Shown here: piece by piece, positions 7,252 to 17,238 of the stretch | Layout of the letters: every line of letters begins with the position of its first letter | How positions within the stretch are numbered: the first letter of the stretch is position 1 | Source of the DNA: Hyphomonadaceae bacterium UKL13-1 | GTDB lineage: Bacteria > Pseudomonadota > Alphaproteobacteria > Caulobacterales > Aquidulcibacteraceae | Direction of reading: 5' to 3' | NCBI GenBank assembly: GCA_001602435.1 | Contig: CP012156.1 | Span: forward strand, 496,001 to 560,000 | Length of the DNA: 64,000 nucleotides | Program-made: the position numbers and the translations under genes | Notes under the pieces: generated by a model | What the model saw: only the letters and a program-made list of their open reading frames with translations | Databases searched by the model: none | Told to the model about the DNA's origin: nothing

Positions 7252-9408
7252 CTACAGGAAGGAATAGGGGTCCATGTCGATGCTCACGCGCACACTGCCG
7301 GGCACCCGAAATCCGCGTCGCCAAGCCGCCATAAAGGCCGACAGGTCAACTTCCTTGCTGGACTGGATCAAAAAGCGCCGTCGTCGCCACCCGCGTATCA
7401 TGGCCAAAGGCGGGGGCGCTGGCCCCCACACTTCAACGCCATCCGCTGGAAACAACGCGTCGCTGGCGGCTTGGGCGGCGGCATCGGCGGCCTCATCACT
7501 TTGGGCCATGATGTGTAGGGCGGCCATACGGCCAAAGGGCGGCGCCCCCACGGCGGCGCGACCCAAGCTTTCGGCTTCGATAAAGGCATCGCGGTCGCCC
7601 ATGACGAGGGCTTGCAGCGCTTCATTGTCGGGATAATGGGTTTGGATCAGGGCGCGACCCGGTCGGTCGGCGCGGCCTGCCCGCCCTGCCACTTGGCTCA
7701 ACATCTGATAGGTCCGCTCGCCCGCGCGCGGATCACCCCCTTTGAGGCCCAGATCGGCATCGACAACGCCCACCAAGGTCAAGTTCGGGAAGTTATGGCC
7801 TTTGGCAACGATTTGGGTGCCGATCAAAATGTCGATCTCGCCGCGCTCCATCCGCCCGACCAATTCACGCACGGCTTGGGGATTGTGCGCGGTATCGGAC
7901 GAGAAAATCTCAATCCGTGCATCGGGGAAACGCTCGGTGGCTTCAGCCGCAATACGCTCTACCCCCGGACCAACCGAGACCAGCCCATCTTCGGCCCCAC
8001 AATTGGGGCACGCATCGGGCTTGCGCATGGAAAAACCGGTCAGGTGACAGACTAAGCGGTTGGAATATTTGTGCTCAACCAGCCAAGACTCGGTGTCGGG
8101 TGCCTTCATGCGGTGCCCACACTTGCGGCACAATACTACGGGCGCATAGCCGCGTCTGTTTAAGAACAACAAGACTTGCTCACGCTGTTCCAAGGTTTCC
8201 GCCATAGCCTGCACCAACACCGGGCTCAGCCACTGATCGCGTTCGGGTGGATATTCCTTCAAGTCGATCAGACTGACATCAGGCAGAAGGGCGACACCAA
8301 AGCGGCTGGGCAGAAGCAGGCGCTGATAGCGCCCGGCATCAGCATTGAGGCGGGTCTCCATCGAGGGCGTGGCCGAGCCCAAAACGATGGTCGCCTGTTC
8401 AAACTTGGCGCGCGCCACCGCCATGTCGCGGGCATGATAGCGCAGGCCGTCGTCCTGCTTAAAACTGCTGTCATGCTCCTCATCGACGAGGATCATTGAG
8501 AGTTTGGCAAAGGGTAGAAACAAGGCCGAGCGGGCACCAATGACGATGCGGGCACGACCGGCGGCCACTTCTCGCCACGTCCGCCGCTTTTGCGCGGCAC
8601 CAATGTCGGAATGCCATTGCGCAGGGGCAGCACCAAAGCGCTGTTCAAAACGGGCGACAATGGCTTGGGTTAAGGCGATCTCTGGCAGCAGGATCAACAC
8701 TTGCTCATCGGGTCGCGCGATCAAGGCTTGCGCGACGGCCTCCAGATAGACCTCGGTCTTGCCCGACCCTGTCACCCCGTCGAGCAGGAAGGGGCTGAAC
8801 CCGCCTGCCGAGGCGGCCTTAGCGATCATATGGGCCGCGTCTGCTTGCATCTCAGACAAGGGCCGCGCCGGCAGACTGGGGTTTGGGACATCAAAGGGCA
8901 GGTCGACAGGTCGCTCGATCTCTTCCAACGCACCCAGCTTTAGGAGCGCTGTGACAATGCCCGAACCAACGCCCGCCGCCTTGGCGAGGGCAGCGCGGGG
9001 GATCGGCTCTTGCGCGCAGTCGAGAACCCGCGCCCGAGCTTCATTAAGTTTGTCAGGGCGCAGCGATGTCGCCACAGCCAAGCGCTCAAACGGACCTTGG
9101 CCCAAGGCTTCAGGTTGCCGCAGCACCATGACCAAAACTTGCCCCGGGGGGGTGACGAGATAGCGGGCGGCAAAATCGATGAATTGGCGCAAAGCGGGTG
9201 GGAAAGGCGGGCTATCAAACCGCGACTTAACAGGTTTTAGATTGCTGCCATCGCTATCAGGTTTAACCGCCCAAACGACACCAATGCGCAGGTTTTGCCC
9301 CAAGGGCACTTCCACCACATCGCCCAGCCCCAGTGTCAGTTCCGCGGGGACGACATAGTCAAACGCTTCCGGCAAGGGCAGGGGAAGAAGGACGGAAACA
9401 ACAGCCAT
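7252..9408 (-). CDS. priA: Primosomal protein N' (replication restart helicase)
   Basis: A 718-residue superfamily 2 DNA helicase that reloads the replisome at stalled forks. Walker A is DGVTGSGKTEVYLEAV, Walker B is DEEH, and the later GTQIVAKGHNFPNLTLVGVV and QVAGRAGRADRPG are helicase motifs V and VI. Of the usual eight zinc-binding Cys, only CRKC, one CHLTG Cys and CPNC remain; the middle CxxC reads APDT. GGAGGAAA precedes the ATG. An approximately 105-base gap with no gene separates it from flhG. Confidence 0.94.
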   Translation of the reverse strand: MAVVSVLLPLPLPEAFDYVVPAELTLGLGDVVEVPLGQNLRIGVVWAVKPDSDGSNLKPVKSRFDSPPFPPALRQFIDFAARYLVTPPGQVLVMVLRQPEALGQGPFERLAVATSLRPDKLNEARARVLDCAQEPIPRAALAKAAGVGSGIVTALLKLGALEEIERPVDLPFDVPNPSLPARPLSEMQADAAHMIAKAASAGGFSPFLLDGVTGSGKTEVYLEAVAQALIARPDEQVLILLPEIALTQAIVARFEQRFGAAPAQWHSDIGAAQKRRTWREVAAGRARIVIGARSALFLPFAKLSMILVDEEHDSSFKQDDGLRYHARDMAVARAKFEQATIVLGSATPSMETRLNADAGRYQRLLLPSRFGVALLPDVSLIDLKEYPPERDQWLSPVLVQAMAETLEQREQVLLFLNRRGYAPVVLCRKCGHRMKAPDTESWLVEHKYSNRLVCHLTGFSMRKPDACPNCGAEDGLVSVGPGVERIAAEATERFPDARIEIFSSDTAHNPQAVRELVGRMERGEIDILIGTQIVAKGHNFPNLTLVGVVDADLGLKGGDPRAGERTYQMLSQVAGRAGRADRPGRALIQTHYPDNEALQALVMGDRDAFIEAESLGRAAVGAPPFGRMAALHIMAQSDEAADAAAQAASDALFPADGVEVWGPAPPPLAMIRGWRRRRFLIQSSKEVDLSAFMAAWRRGFRVPGSVRVSIDMDPYSFL

Positions 9409-9514
9409 GCTTTCCTCCTACGCCAGACAAGCCGATTTGGGCAGGGGGCGGTTCAGCCCAAAGGAGGATTTGCTAACAGATAGCTGCGTCAGATTAGGGC
9501 GTGGGCCGCGCGCG

Positions 9515-10345
9515 TCAAGCGGCGACGCGGGTTTCAAACGCTAGGCCAGATTTCACCAAATGGGTGACCGTCTCAAGGTCGCCAAGCGCGGTGGAGGTGG
9601 GGGCATGGCGCGACAACAGCATTTGCGCGCGCAGGGCTGTTTTGACGGCCTGGTCTTCGTGGATGGCCCCAGCACAGCCCGGCTCAAACCCCAAATAGGA
9701 GCCGCAAGCCCGCGCGAAGGATTGATGGATGCGGTCGGCTTCTTTCTTATTCTTGACCCGATTGGCCAAAACCCCAATGCGTGCATTCGGTCGGCGGCTT
9801 TTCAGTAGCTTCACGAAGGCATAACCATCGGTCAAAGAGGCAGGCTCGTCCAAGGCAACAATCAACACATCATCGGCATCGGCGGCAAGCTTCAGCATGG
9901 CATGGCCGATACCGGCTGCCAGATCGACGATCACGCGGTCATAGGAAAAGCTCAAAGCCGAAATCCCCGCCGCAATGCGTTGGACGTCGCGCTCGCCCAG
10001 ATCGGCAAAGCTGGCGATTCCATGGCTACCGGGCAACAAGTCAAAGCCACCGGGGCTTGCCGCGCCGCCTGCAATACGCATGACGGCTTCGGCCAAGGTT
10101 GCTTCCCCATCCATGACATGGGCGAGGGTCAAGTCTGGCTGGACGCCCAATTGTATATCGACATTGGAGAGGCCTAAGTCGCCATCGACCAGAAGAACGC
10201 GCTCCCCTTGCTCGGCCAAGGCGCGGGCTAGAGAAACAGCGATAAACGTCTTGCCGACCCCGCCCTTGCCCGAAGCAATCGCGACAATGCGGCCGGGTGG
10301 CTTGCGGGTTGGAAACGGCACGATGGTAGTTGTAGAATCGCTCAT
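9515..10345 (-). CDS. flhG: Flagellar number/position ATPase FlhG (MinD-like)
   Basis: A 276-residue ParA/MinD-type ATPase. The deviant Walker A is SGKGGVGKTFIAVSLA (about residues 24-39), followed by LLVDGDLGLSNVDIQLG and VIVDLAAGIG. Paired with FlhF, proteins of this family set the number and site of polar flagella. The start codon overlaps the flhF stop codon (ATGA), so it is the last gene of the fliF operon. Confidence 0.93.
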   Translation of the reverse strand: MSDSTTTIVPFPTRKPPGRIVAIASGKGGVGKTFIAVSLARALAEQGERVLLVDGDLGLSNVDIQLGVQPDLTLAHVMDGEATLAEAVMRIAGGAASPGGFDLLPGSHGIASFADLGERDVQRIAAGISALSFSYDRVIVDLAAGIGHAMLKLAADADDVLIVALDEPASLTDGYAFVKLLKSRRPNARIGVLANRVKNKKEADRIHQSFARACGSYLGFEPGCAGAIHEDQAVKTALRAQMLLSRHAPTSTALGDLETVTHLVKSGLAFETRVAA

Positions 10346-11601
10346 GCCGCATCCTCTGCTTTGATGTCATCAAATGGCTCGAGCAGGAGTGCTGCGACGC
10401 GGTGGGCAGAAGCCAGCGCGATACCGCCTGTGATAAAAGGGGTGGCCGAAATCTGTGCCAAGGCGATGCCTGCTTTATGCAAGGCAAATACCGCCGAGGC
10501 CCGCCGCTTGGTCAGGTCAAACCGCGTTACAATCGCACGTTTGGTGCCAATCTCAGCAAAGGCCAGACCCAAGTCCTCGAGATCTTCATAGCGCAGATCG
10601 GCGGGCATGCAGAGGATAGGCTCAAGGCCCACTTCCTGCACCAGTCGCTCGGTAGAGCGCATGTCAGAGGGCTGCATCGGGCTGGCAGCAGCGGCATCGA
10701 CAAAGACGCACTGACCGGCTTGCCGCGCTTGTTTGGTCAGGCGTGAGAGGTCTTGCAACGTTGTGGCGGTTTCAAAGGGCGTGCCCAAGCGATCGGCCAT
10801 GGCGCGCAATTGCTCAGCCCCGCCGCAGCGCTCGCTATCGACGGAGATCAACAGCGCCTCATAGCCAACGGCCAAGGCCCGCGTCGCAAGCTTGGCAACA
10901 GCCGCCGTTTTGCCTGCACCTGGAGGGCCGACCAGCACGATTGGACGCGTTGGGGCAGCTTCAATCGGCTCAAACTTCAGCTTTTGCGATAGGGATTCGG
11001 AGAGGGCTTGGCGCAATTGGGCGTGGTCGCTTAGCGCCATGGCCATCGCCTGTTCACGCGTCAGCCCAGCCCGCGTCCAGAACATGGCCAAACGCGATGG
11101 CGCAGGCTTGTTGGCTGGTGGCTCAAGAGCTGGAGTGGGTTTGGCTTGCGTGGCAGGCGCGGCCTTGGCGGTTGGCTTAGGCGGAGCTGGTGCAGGCTTG
11201 GGCGCGGCTTCTTGAACAAGGGGCTTGGCCGCGGCCTGCCGCCCGAGCAGCGCGGCGGTGCCCCGACCGCTGACGGGTGCTGGTTTTGGCTTGGAGGCTG
11301 GGGCAAGCGGGACAATGTCTGCAGCTGCTGGGCGTGGTGCCCCCATCAGGAAATCTTCGGGCTTAAAGTGCTGCGCTAAAGTCTCTTGTTTGGAAGTTGT
11401 CCCTAGGGCTGGCTTGGCGCGTTCCGGCGGGGAGACCGCAGATTTGGCGCGCGGTTTGGTGCCGGGTTCAGCGGAGGCGCTGATCTCAATGCCGCCGCGC
11501 GTGCTGCGCCAGCTTAACACCACCGCCTTTGGCCCAAGCTCTGCCCGCACCTGCGCGATCGCCTCAGGCAGGGTGGAAGCAAAGTAGGTGAAGACGCGCA
11601 T
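10342..11601 (-). CDS. flhF: Flagellar SRP-like GTPase FlhF
   Basis: A 419-residue protein. A Pro/Ala-rich linker fills roughly residues 45-165. The SRP-type NG GTPase domain follows, with the P-loop VGPPGAGKTAAVAKLATRAL, DSERCGGAEQLR and VTRFDLTKR. The N-terminal start MRVFTYFASTLPEAIAQVRAELG is the usual FlhF B-domain opening. FlhF recruits flagellar parts to the cell pole. It is 12 bases after flhA and overlaps flhG. Confidence 0.94.
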   Translation of the reverse strand: MRVFTYFASTLPEAIAQVRAELGPKAVVLSWRSTRGGIEISASAEPGTKPRAKSAVSPPERAKPALGTTSKQETLAQHFKPEDFLMGAPRPAAADIVPLAPASKPKPAPVSGRGTAALLGRQAAAKPLVQEAAPKPAPAPPKPTAKAAPATQAKPTPALEPPANKPAPSRLAMFWTRAGLTREQAMAMALSDHAQLRQALSESLSQKLKFEPIEAAPTRPIVLVGPPGAGKTAAVAKLATRALAVGYEALLISVDSERCGGAEQLRAMADRLGTPFETATTLQDLSRLTKQARQAGQCVFVDAAAASPMQPSDMRSTERLVQEVGLEPILCMPADLRYEDLEDLGLAFAEIGTKRAIVTRFDLTKRRASAVFALHKAGIALAQISATPFITGGIALASAHRVAALLLEPFDDIKAEDAA

Positions 11602-11613
11602 CAGTTAGTCACC

Positions 11614-13731
11614 CTAGACACTGCCCAAAGTGCGCAGCTTGGCTTTCGGGTGGATTTCGTTCTGGCTCATCACCATCGTCTGAGCGCGGAAGCGCTCAAT
11701 CAGCGAGCGGACATAGGGGCGAATGCCGCCAGAGGTCAGAATGACAGGGATTTCGCCAGTCTGGGCTGCACGGTCCAAAGCAATCCGAACGGCTTGCACA
11801 AACTCATGCACTTGGCTGGGGGCCAGCGCCAATTGACGGTCGCCGCGTTCACCAACAATCGCTTCGGAGAAAGCCTGCTCCCATTTGGGCGACAGCGCCA
11901 CGATTGGCAGTGAGCCATCGGGGCTGCGGTTTTGGAAACAAATCTGGCGGGCCAGACGCGCACGGACATGTTCGACCATCGATACCGCATCCATCGACGT
12001 GGCTTCGGAAATGGCTTCCATAATGGTGGCGAGGTCGCGGATCGAGACGCGCTCGCGCAGCAGGCTTTGCAGCACGCGCTGAACCGTCGCCCAAGAGACT
12101 TGGCTTGGGATGGTATCTTCGACCAGCTTCTGATGTTCTTTCGACAATTCCTTCATCAGGCGCTGGACTTCAGCAATCGAGAGAAGCTCGGCCATATTGT
12201 CCTTCACCACTTCGGTGAGATGGGTGGTCAGAACTGTTGCTGGATCGACAATCGTATAGCCCTTGAAGGCAGCTTCTTCGCGGAAGCTTTCAGCCACCCA
12301 AGCCGCAGGCAAACCGAAGGCAGGCTCTTTGCAGGGCTCGCCTGGCAGGTTGGGCGTCTCGCCGGCTGGGTCCATCACCAAGAGATGGCCGATGCGCAAT
12401 TCGCCTTCGCCAGCTTCCATCTCTTTCACGCGGATCGAGTAGCTGTTGTTGGGAACGGCCATATTGTCCAAGATGCGCACGGCAGGCATGACAAAGCCCA
12501 GTTCTTGGGCGATCTGGCGGCGCAGCGCTTTGATCTGATCGGTGATGCGGCGACCTTGGACGTCATTGACCAAGGCTAACAAGCCATAGCCCAACTCGAT
12601 CTTGAGCTCATCGATGGAGAGCGCTGTTGCAATTGGCTCATCTTCTTCAGGCTTTGGTGGCGCATTGGCCGCATCATGGGCTGCGACGTCGGTGGTAAAC
12701 TGCTTGTCGGCTTCGGCCTTCCACAGCTTATAAGCCAGATAACTCGCCCCGGCCCCAATCAACCAAAAGGCAATCATGGGCATGCCAGGCAGGACGCCTG
12801 CGATGAAAGCCGTCGCGGCCACCATCCCCAACGCTTGTGGGCTGCCTGCCAACTGGCGGGCCAGTGCGGTTTCTGCGGCCTCTTCCACGCCTGCTTTTGC
12901 CACCAACATACCAGCGGCGAGCGAGATGATGAGGGCTGGGATTTGGCTGATCAGGCCGTCGCCAATCGTCAATTGGGTGTAGGTGGTGCCAGCTTCGCTA
13001 AAGCTAAGGCCTTCTTGGGCCATACCGATGATCATGCCGCCAATCACATTGATGGCGGTGATGATCAGGCCTGCAACCGCGTCACCGCGCACAAACTTGG
13101 ATGCACCATCCATCGCCCCGAAGAAGTTGCTTTCGCCTTCCAGTTCTTTCCGGCGGCGGCGGGCTTCTTCTTCATTGATCAAGCCTGCCGACAAATCGGC
13201 GTCCACGGCCATTTGCTTGCCGGGCATGGCGTCCAAGCTGAAGCGTGCAGCGACTTCGGCGATACGCGTCGAACCCTTGGTGATGACGACGAAATTCACG
13301 ATCACCAAGATGATGAAAACAATAATCCCGATGACGAAATTACCGCCCATGATGAAGTCACCAAAGGCGGCAATGATCTCACCAGCTGCGTCGGGGCCTT
13401 CGTGACCATGGCTTAGGATCAAGCGGGTCGAGGCGATATTCAGGCCGAGCCTGAACATGGTCGCGACCAAGAGAACTGCCGGAAAGGCGCTAAATTCCAG
13501 TGGCTTGCGGATGAACAGCGCCGTCATCAAGATCAGCACAGAGCTTGTGACCGAAATGGCCAACAAGAAGTCCAGCAGGAAGGGTGGCAGGGGGATGATC
13601 AGAAGGACCACCAGCCCAACAACCCCAACCCCCATCAAGACTTGGCCTGTCATCACCCCTTGGAAGAAGGTCGACAGGCTGAATTGCGGGGCCTTTGGGT
13701 TCGTACCTATTCCTGCGGAAGTGTCGGTCAT
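11614..13731 (-). CDS. flhA: Flagellar export gate protein FlhA
   Basis: A 705-residue membrane protein with about eight N-terminal transmembrane segments and a large cytoplasmic C-terminal domain from about residue 350. The FHIPEP-type loop is recognisable around MPGKQMAVDADLSAGLINEE. FlhA forms the nonameric ring that docks substrate-chaperone complexes in the flagellar type III export apparatus. It is nine bases after flbD and before flhF. Confidence 0.97.
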   Translation of the reverse strand: MTDTSAGIGTNPKAPQFSLSTFFQGVMTGQVLMGVGVVGLVVLLIIPLPPFLLDFLLAISVTSSVLILMTALFIRKPLEFSAFPAVLLVATMFRLGLNIASTRLILSHGHEGPDAAGEIIAAFGDFIMGGNFVIGIIVFIILVIVNFVVITKGSTRIAEVAARFSLDAMPGKQMAVDADLSAGLINEEEARRRRKELEGESNFFGAMDGASKFVRGDAVAGLIITAINVIGGMIIGMAQEGLSFSEAGTTYTQLTIGDGLISQIPALIISLAAGMLVAKAGVEEAAETALARQLAGSPQALGMVAATAFIAGVLPGMPMIAFWLIGAGASYLAYKLWKAEADKQFTTDVAAHDAANAPPKPEEDEPIATALSIDELKIELGYGLLALVNDVQGRRITDQIKALRRQIAQELGFVMPAVRILDNMAVPNNSYSIRVKEMEAGEGELRIGHLLVMDPAGETPNLPGEPCKEPAFGLPAAWVAESFREEAAFKGYTIVDPATVLTTHLTEVVKDNMAELLSIAEVQRLMKELSKEHQKLVEDTIPSQVSWATVQRVLQSLLRERVSIRDLATIMEAISEATSMDAVSMVEHVRARLARQICFQNRSPDGSLPIVALSPKWEQAFSEAIVGERGDRQLALAPSQVHEFVQAVRIALDRAAQTGEIPVILTSGGIRPYVRSLIERFRAQTMVMSQNEIHPKAKLRTLGSV

Positions 13732-13740
13732 GGACTAGGC

Positions 13741-15135
13741 TTATCCGTATACAAAGCGGGGTTCATTGGCACCGGGCGCTGGCACATCGATGCCCGCATC
13801 CAAGTAAAGCTTTAGCTTGTTGCGCAGCGTCCGGATCGAGATGCCGAGGATTTGGGCCGCATGGGTGCGGTTGCCATAGCAATGCTTCAGCGTGTCGAGG
13901 ATCATTTCCTGCTCGACCGCTTCAATCGTCCGGCCGACCAGATTAACAGGCGCGCTTTGAACCGCTTGCGCAGCCAAAATGGCTTGTCCGGCGGTGGCGA
14001 CATGCGGGTTCAGGGCTGAAGCTGTGCCCAACGCTGACCCGTCGGGCAGGCGAATGTCGCCAATCTCAATCTCTGGCCCAGCCGACAGAAGGACTGCGCG
14101 GTGCATGGCATTTTCCAATTCCCGCACATTGCCACGCCAAGGATTAGCCTTGATGGCATCGAGCGCTACGTTTGAAATCCCCTTTGGCTTCAAGCCATTG
14201 GCGGTGGTGTATTTCTTGATGAAATAGGTCGACAGCGCGACCAGATCGCCTGGACGGTCGCGCAAGGGTGGAATGCACAGATTGACGACATTGAGCCGGT
14301 AATAGAGGTCTTCGCGGAATTTCCCGGCGCGTACATCCTCTTCCAAATTGCGGTTCGAGGTTGCGAGGATGCGGATATTGACCGGCACGGGTTTGGAGCC
14401 GCCGACGCGATCAATGACCCGCTCTTGGATGGCACGCAGAAGCTTTGCCTGCAGGCGAATGTCCATCTCGCTGATTTCGTCGAGCAGAAGTGTGCCGCCA
14501 TCGGCTTCTTCAAACTTACCGATCCGACGGGCTAAAGCACCGGTAAAGGCACCTTTTTCATGGCCAAACAGCTCTGATTCCAGAAGATTATCCGGAATCG
14601 CTGCGCAATTGACGCTGATGAAAGCTTTGTCGGTGCGGCGGGAATTCTGGTGCACAAAGCGCGCCATGACTTCTTTACCAACGCCACTTTCGCCCGTGAT
14701 CAGAACACTGGCTTCTGATGGGGCAATTTGTTCGGCCAACCGGATCACGGCCTTCATGGCAGGATCATGGGCGATCAGTGGCCGATTGTCGTCGGTGATG
14801 GCGGCGAGGACGGCTGCGATCAACTCTGGGTCCGGTGGCAAAGGCAAGAATTCTTGCGCGCCTTGCCGAATGGCATTGGCAGCCGTGCGTGGATCGGTGG
14901 AGACGCCACAGGCAACAACCGGCACAATGATATGCTCGGCCTCGTTCTGCGCAATCAAGGCTGCGATATCATGGCTGACATCGACCAGAAGCAGATCTGC
15001 CCCTTTGCCATTGCGCAAGGCCGTGGTGGCCTGGGCAATGGTGTCGACCTGGAACACTTTGGCACCGCGATCCATCGCAATCTTGGATGCGACGGCGAGC
15101 TGCCCACTCATGTTGCCAACAATCAAAACTCGCAT
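13741..15135 (-). CDS. flbD: Sigma-54-dependent flagellar regulator FlbD
   Basis: About 464 residues. A divergent receiver-like domain (1-115) is followed by a sigma-54 AAA+ domain with Walker A GESGVGKE, the sigma-54 loop GAFTGA and GGTLLLDEISEMD, and a Fis-type helix-turn-helix at the end (NRTHAAQILGISIRTLRNKL). In Caulobacter FlbD activates late flagellar genes and represses fliF. I set the start at ATG 15135 because AGGAGAC lies six bases before it; a GTG at 15150 would swallow that site. The position after fliN matches the Caulobacter order. Confidence 0.94.
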   Translation of the reverse strand: MRVLIVGNMSGQLAVASKIAMDRGAKVFQVDTIAQATTALRNGKGADLLLVDVSHDIAALIAQNEAEHIIVPVVACGVSTDPRTAANAIRQGAQEFLPLPPDPELIAAVLAAITDDNRPLIAHDPAMKAVIRLAEQIAPSEASVLITGESGVGKEVMARFVHQNSRRTDKAFISVNCAAIPDNLLESELFGHEKGAFTGALARRIGKFEEADGGTLLLDEISEMDIRLQAKLLRAIQERVIDRVGGSKPVPVNIRILATSNRNLEEDVRAGKFREDLYYRLNVVNLCIPPLRDRPGDLVALSTYFIKKYTTANGLKPKGISNVALDAIKANPWRGNVRELENAMHRAVLLSAGPEIEIGDIRLPDGSALGTASALNPHVATAGQAILAAQAVQSAPVNLVGRTIEAVEQEMILDTLKHCYGNRTHAAQILGISIRTLRNKLKLYLDAGIDVPAPGANEPRFVYG

Positions 15136-15206
15136 TTTCGGTCTCCTCACGCCTAAGCGTGTTCACTAGTCTTGCGCTTCTGCGCGCGGTCGTTCGGGTT
15201 CAAGGT

Positions 15207-15563
15207 CTATGAGTTGGTGTCATTGTCCTTGATGATTTCAGTCATGGTCACGCCCAGTCTTTCGTCGACGACGACAAGCTCGCCGCGCGCCACGAGGCGG
15301 TTGTTGACATAAATGTCGATGGCTTCCCCGACGCGTCGGTCGAGCTCGATCAAGGACCCCCGTGCGAGCTTCAGAAGCGAGGCCACATCCATCGTCGCGC
15401 GGCCAAGCACCGCCTTAATGTTCACCGGCACATCGAAGACCGGTGCCAGATCAGTCGCTGAGCGGGTGTATTGCTGCGGGACTTCAGCCTGTGCGGCCTC
15501 TTCTGGTAGGGGATCAAGCTCCGAGAGGTCGGGCAGATCGTAGGACTCGTTGTTTTCGTCCAT
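15207..15563 (-). CDS. fliN: Flagellar motor switch protein FliN
   Basis: A 118-residue protein with an acidic N-terminal tail and a C-terminal SpoA domain (about 40-112). The stretch DVPVNIKAVLGRATM opens the domain and DIYVNNRLVARGELVVVDERLGV closes it, as in FliN of the C-ring. It sets rotation direction together with FliG and FliM. It lies between flbE and flbD. Confidence 0.95.
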   Translation of the reverse strand: MDENNESYDLPDLSELDPLPEEAAQAEVPQQYTRSATDLAPVFDVPVNIKAVLGRATMDVASLLKLARGSLIELDRRVGEAIDIYVNNRLVARGELVVVDERLGVTMTEIIKDNDTNS

Positions 15564-15574
15564 TTCAGGCCTCC

Positions 15575-16219
15575 TCAGGTCTGGGTCATGTCGAGGCTTA
15601 AGCCTTCAGCGTCTGCTGAGGCCAGCCAGTTTTGAGCAGAAGTTTCAATCTCGGCGAGGGCACTTGCACGGTCGTGCACAATGCGCCCATCGCCCCAATC
15701 CAGGGTGCAATCCCCGGTCTGAGCTTGAGGATCAGGACGCACCGCGATTTCGCCGGTAAAGCCAGCTTCGCGGGCGCACCCAATCAGGCGTTCTTCAATC
15801 GTCTCGGCCAAGTCTGGCGAGACCCGGACAACGAGGCGCGGTGTGTCGCGCAAATGGGCGACAGCAGAGGCAACAATCGCCTCAACTCGGTCTGCGCCAT
15901 AGGCGTCTAGGGCATCGTGAGCGACCGAGCGTGCGGCGGCGAGCGCAACTTCGGTTGCGTCTTGGCGCAGGCTATGGGCCTCCTCATTCAGGCGACCCAA
16001 CATCATTTGCATCATGCGGGCGATCGCGCGCAGGGATTCGCTGGTTGCCCGCTCGACCTTTACCAATTCCGCCGCCTGCCCTTCGGCAAACCCTGCGGCA
16101 TGGGCAGCGGCCACATCCTCGTCAGTCAAAACCTTACGGCGGTTCGAGGCGCTAGGCGGCGTGGCACCGGTTTTGGTGAACATAGGCTCGAAGCTATATT
16201 TTGGGGAGTGAACCATCAT
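15575..16219 (-). CDS. flbE: FliH/FlbE-type export ATPase regulator
   Basis: A 214-residue protein with an N-terminal unstructured part, a long helix rich in Ala/Glu (about 35-110, including AGFAEGQAAELVKVERA), and a C-terminal beta domain (VRVSPDLAETIEERL; DCTLDWGDGRIVHDRA). This is the layout of FliH, and the place between fliG and fliN is that of Caulobacter flbE. FliH holds the export ATPase FliI at the C-ring; no fliI is present in this window. Two in-frame ATGs stand at the start; the first is used here. Confidence 0.85.
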   Translation of the reverse strand: MMVHSPKYSFEPMFTKTGATPPSASNRRKVLTDEDVAAAHAAGFAEGQAAELVKVERATSESLRAIARMMQMMLGRLNEEAHSLRQDATEVALAAARSVAHDALDAYGADRVEAIVASAVAHLRDTPRLVVRVSPDLAETIEERLIGCAREAGFTGEIAVRPDPQAQTGDCTLDWGDGRIVHDRASALAEIETSAQNWLASADAEGLSLDMTQT

Positions 16220-16224
16220 GCGCC

Positions 16225-17238
16225 TCAGTAAATCAGCTCATCATCACGCCCGCCTTCGGCGAGCATGATTTCGCCACGCTGGGCTAAGTCTTTGGCGATC
16301 TGGACCATGCCGGACTGCGCGCCATCGACATCCTTCAGGCGCACAGGGCCCATCGAGGCCATGTCATCGCGCATGATTTTCGCGGCGCGTTCGGACATGT
16401 TGCTGAAGAACAGATTGCGCAGTTCGTCGGACGCCCCTTTGAGCGCCAAGGCCAGTTGCGACTTCTCGACCGCCCGCAACAGGGTTTGAACCCCGCCTGG
16501 ATCGAGCTTTTTCAAGTCTTCAAACACGAACATCAAGGAGCGAATCCGCTCGGCCGCTTCGCGGTTGCGCTCTTCCAAGGCCCCGATGAAACGGTTCTCG
16601 GTAGCGCGGTCGAAATTGTTGAAGATCTTGGCCATTAATTCATGGCTGTCGCGCTTGGAAGTCCGCGCCAAATTGCTCATGAATTCGTTGCGCAAGGTGA
16701 TTTCGATTTTTTCCAGAATGTCGCGTTGGATCGGCTCCATGTGCAACATCCGGTTCACGCACTCGAGCGCAAAATCGTCTGGCAGCGCGGATAAAACCCG
16801 CGCCGCATGGTCTGCCTTTACCTTCGACAGGACCACAGCCACCGTCTGGGGATATTCGTTCTTCAGATAATTGGCCAAGGTCGTTTCCGCGACATTGCCC
16901 AATTTGTCCCACATGGTTCGACCGGCCGGACCCCGGATTTCTTCCATGATGGCTTCCACCTTTTCAGGTGGCAAGATGGAGGCCAAAAGACGCTGGGTCT
17001 GTTCATAGGACCCCATGACCGCGCCGGTATTGGAAATGCGACCGACAAAGTCGACCACCAATTCTTCAACCGCATCGGACTGCACATTGCCCAAATTGGA
17101 CATGGCTTGTGAAATTTCTTTGATTTCTTCTTCATCGAAGAATTCCCACAAAGTCTTGTGGTCTTCCCCTAAAGCCAACAGGAAGACGGCTGCCTTCTCG
17201 GCGCCTTTCAGTTCACTCAAGGATGCAATGGCTGCCAT
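16225..17238 (-). CDS. fliG: Flagellar motor switch protein FliG
   Basis: A 337-residue torque-generating switch protein with three armadillo-like domains. [17 protein letters not shown] opens the N-terminal FliF-binding domain. The C-terminal domain contains [20 protein letters not shown], the charged region that meets the stator. The ATG directly abuts the fliF stop codon, so the pair is tightly coupled. Confidence 0.97.
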   Translation of the reverse strand: MAAIASLSELKGAEKAAVFLLALGEDHKTLWEFFDEEEIKEISQAMSNLGNVQSDAVEELVVDFVGRISNTGAVMGSYEQTQRLLASILPPEKVEAIMEEIRGPAGRTMWDKLGNVAETTLANYLKNEYPQTVAVVLSKVKADHAARVLSALPDDFALECVNRMLHMEPIQRDILEKIEITLRNEFMSNLARTSKRDSHELMAKIFNNFDRATENRFIGALEERNREAAERIRSLMFVFEDLKKLDPGGVQTLLRAVEKSQLALALKGASDELRNLFFSNMSERAAKIMRDDMASMGPVRLKDVDGAQSGMVQIAKDLAQRGEIMLAEGGRDDELIY

